64,000 bases of DNA from Syntrophobacterales bacterium (lineage in GTDB: Bacteria; Desulfobacterota; Desulfobaccia; Desulfobaccales; 0-14-0-80-60-11), in assembly GCA_023512475.1 (NCBI GenBank), contig JAILZL010000002.1, positions 120,601 to 184,600 of the forward strand. Direction: 5' to 3'. Below, one piece after another: positions 63,692-64,000 of this stretch. The first letter of the stretch is position 1. Each line of letters begins with the position of its first letter. The position numbers and the translations under genes were made by a program. The notes beneath the pieces were generated by a model, which saw nothing but the letters and a program-made list of their open reading frames with translations, searched no databases and was not told the origin of the DNA.

Positions 63692-63835
63692 TCAGTCCAG
63701 ATGCCTGTAACATATCATGGACGGTAGCGGTTGTTTATTAGCATCGGCAAGATTAGAGTGTTTCATCCGGGCCAGTCCCAGATGGTAGAATATGCGGGCG
63801 TGCCATTTCGGGCTTTTGATCAGGTATGTAAATCC
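63692..63835 (-). pseudogene. Possible decayed small coding fragment
   Basis: A 47-codon minus-strand frame with protein-like composition (SPKWHARIFYHLGLARMKHS, then LADANKQPLPSM) but no in-frame start. A GTG at 63837-63839 with a good AAGGAG site lies in another frame, so a single-base indel could have broken a short gene. The product was not recognised. The orphan terminator at 63527-63560 lies downstream on this strand. Confidence 0.2.
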
Positions 63836-63904
63836 TCACGGGCGCTCCTTTTGGTGGTTAATTAGGAGAGGATAGAGAAAATTTCCTGTCTCCCGATTTG
63901 GACC

Positions 63905-63994
63905 GTCCCATGCGTCCCAGAAATAATTGTTGTTTTATATTAATAGCTTACGTGGGACACATCCCCTTTCTGGGACGCGTCCCCCTTCGTCCCA
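63905..63994. repeat. Cluster of GTCCCA/TGGGAC repeats
   Basis: GTCCCA at 63905, 63914 and 63989, and TGGGAC at 63953 and 63971, the last forming a perfect palindrome GGGACGCGTCCC (63972-63983). The cluster runs to the window edge. It could be an operator array or the edge of a REP-like or mobile element. Confidence 0.35.
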
Positions 63995-64000
63995 CCAGCT

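Larger units (their letters stand above)
62823..64000. other. Gene-poor region after tRNA-Arg
   Basis: About 1.2 kb without a convincing gene. It begins with a direct repeat CTGTGCAT (twice, near 62870-62887), has a lower G+C content toward its right end, and carries an orphan terminator (63527-63560) and a GTCCCA/TGGGAC cluster (63905-63994). The position directly after a tRNA 3' end is typical of integration sites, but no integrase gene is present in the window. Confidence 0.4.

Noticed and set aside
63790..63805. TGGCACG on the minus strand as a sigma-54 -24 element
   Set aside because: The -12 position reads CATAT, without the required GC, and the sequence lies inside the possible decayed coding fragment.

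Overview
The window is a G+C-rich bacterial chromosome segment. The best clue to its owner is a dissimilatory sulfite reductase operon, dsrA-dsrB-dsrD-dsrN(cobB-like), at 34.6-30.5 kb, with a ferredoxin gene just beyond it. dsrD beside dsrAB indicates a sulfate or sulfite reducer. The protein set (rubredoxin, CooC-type nickel ATPase, HypA, DUF169, short ArgA-like acetyltransferase, PAS/sigma-54 regulators) fits Desulfobacterota (the former Deltaproteobacteria), perhaps near Desulfobacca or Syntrophobacterales. That placement is inference; no 16S rRNA gene is present.

Layout. 0.2-2.6 kb: a small unknown gene, then hypA-queE-queC. 2.7-5.1 kb: a receiver-like protein, a metallo-beta-lactamase/TPR fusion and a solitary Cache-domain protein; a strong sigma-54 promoter and a hairpin with a U-tract lie between the first two. 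5.3-9.7 kb: a compact six-gene operon of two CaiB/BaiF-type CoA-transferase subunits and four small proteins I do not recognise, two of them Cys-rich. It follows a PAS-PAS-GAF-AAA+-HTH sigma-54 activator gene (10.2-12.6 kb). A 16-bp near-palindrome recurs upstream of the activator gene, in its 3' end, and upstream of the sigma-54 promoter at 3.3 kb, suggesting one regulon. 12.8-13.7 kb: a CsoR-family repressor, probably of the persulfide-sensing CstR type, with a DsrE-family protein and an operator inside a near-ideal sigma-70 promoter.

13.7-30.1 kb is mostly housekeeping: gpmA, a KefB-like antiporter, a YhaO/YhaN (SbcD/SbcC-like) pair followed by malQ, a DUF169 protein, an FAD oxidoreductase, secA, a GNAT acetyltransferase and a SlyD-like isomerase. 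34.7-39.5 kb: rubredoxin, lepB, an ABC-type binding lipoprotein and a catalytic/non-catalytic M16 peptidase pair, all reading toward dsr. 40.9-52.6 kb: one chemotaxis cluster on the minus strand (cheY, cheA, two chemoreceptors, cheW, cheR, cheD, an HDOD protein, a second CheY, a CheX-like phosphatase, cheB). One receptor carries a zinc-binding CZB domain in its extracytoplasmic part. 52.7-62.3 kb: an Xaa-Pro peptidase, a thioesterase, cooC, an AmpG-like transporter with a THEP1 NTPase, the translationally coupled run prmA-rsmE-radical SAM-TVP38, and an O-methyltransferase.

The right end is sparse: a promoter with a possible structured RNA, tRNA-Arg(TCT), then about 1.2 kb without a convincing gene but with an orphan terminator and a cluster of GTCCCA repeats. 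An imperfect repeat of about 175 bp occurs twice in opposite orientation (2.6 and 42.1 kb). No CRISPR array, insertion sequence or intact prophage was seen.
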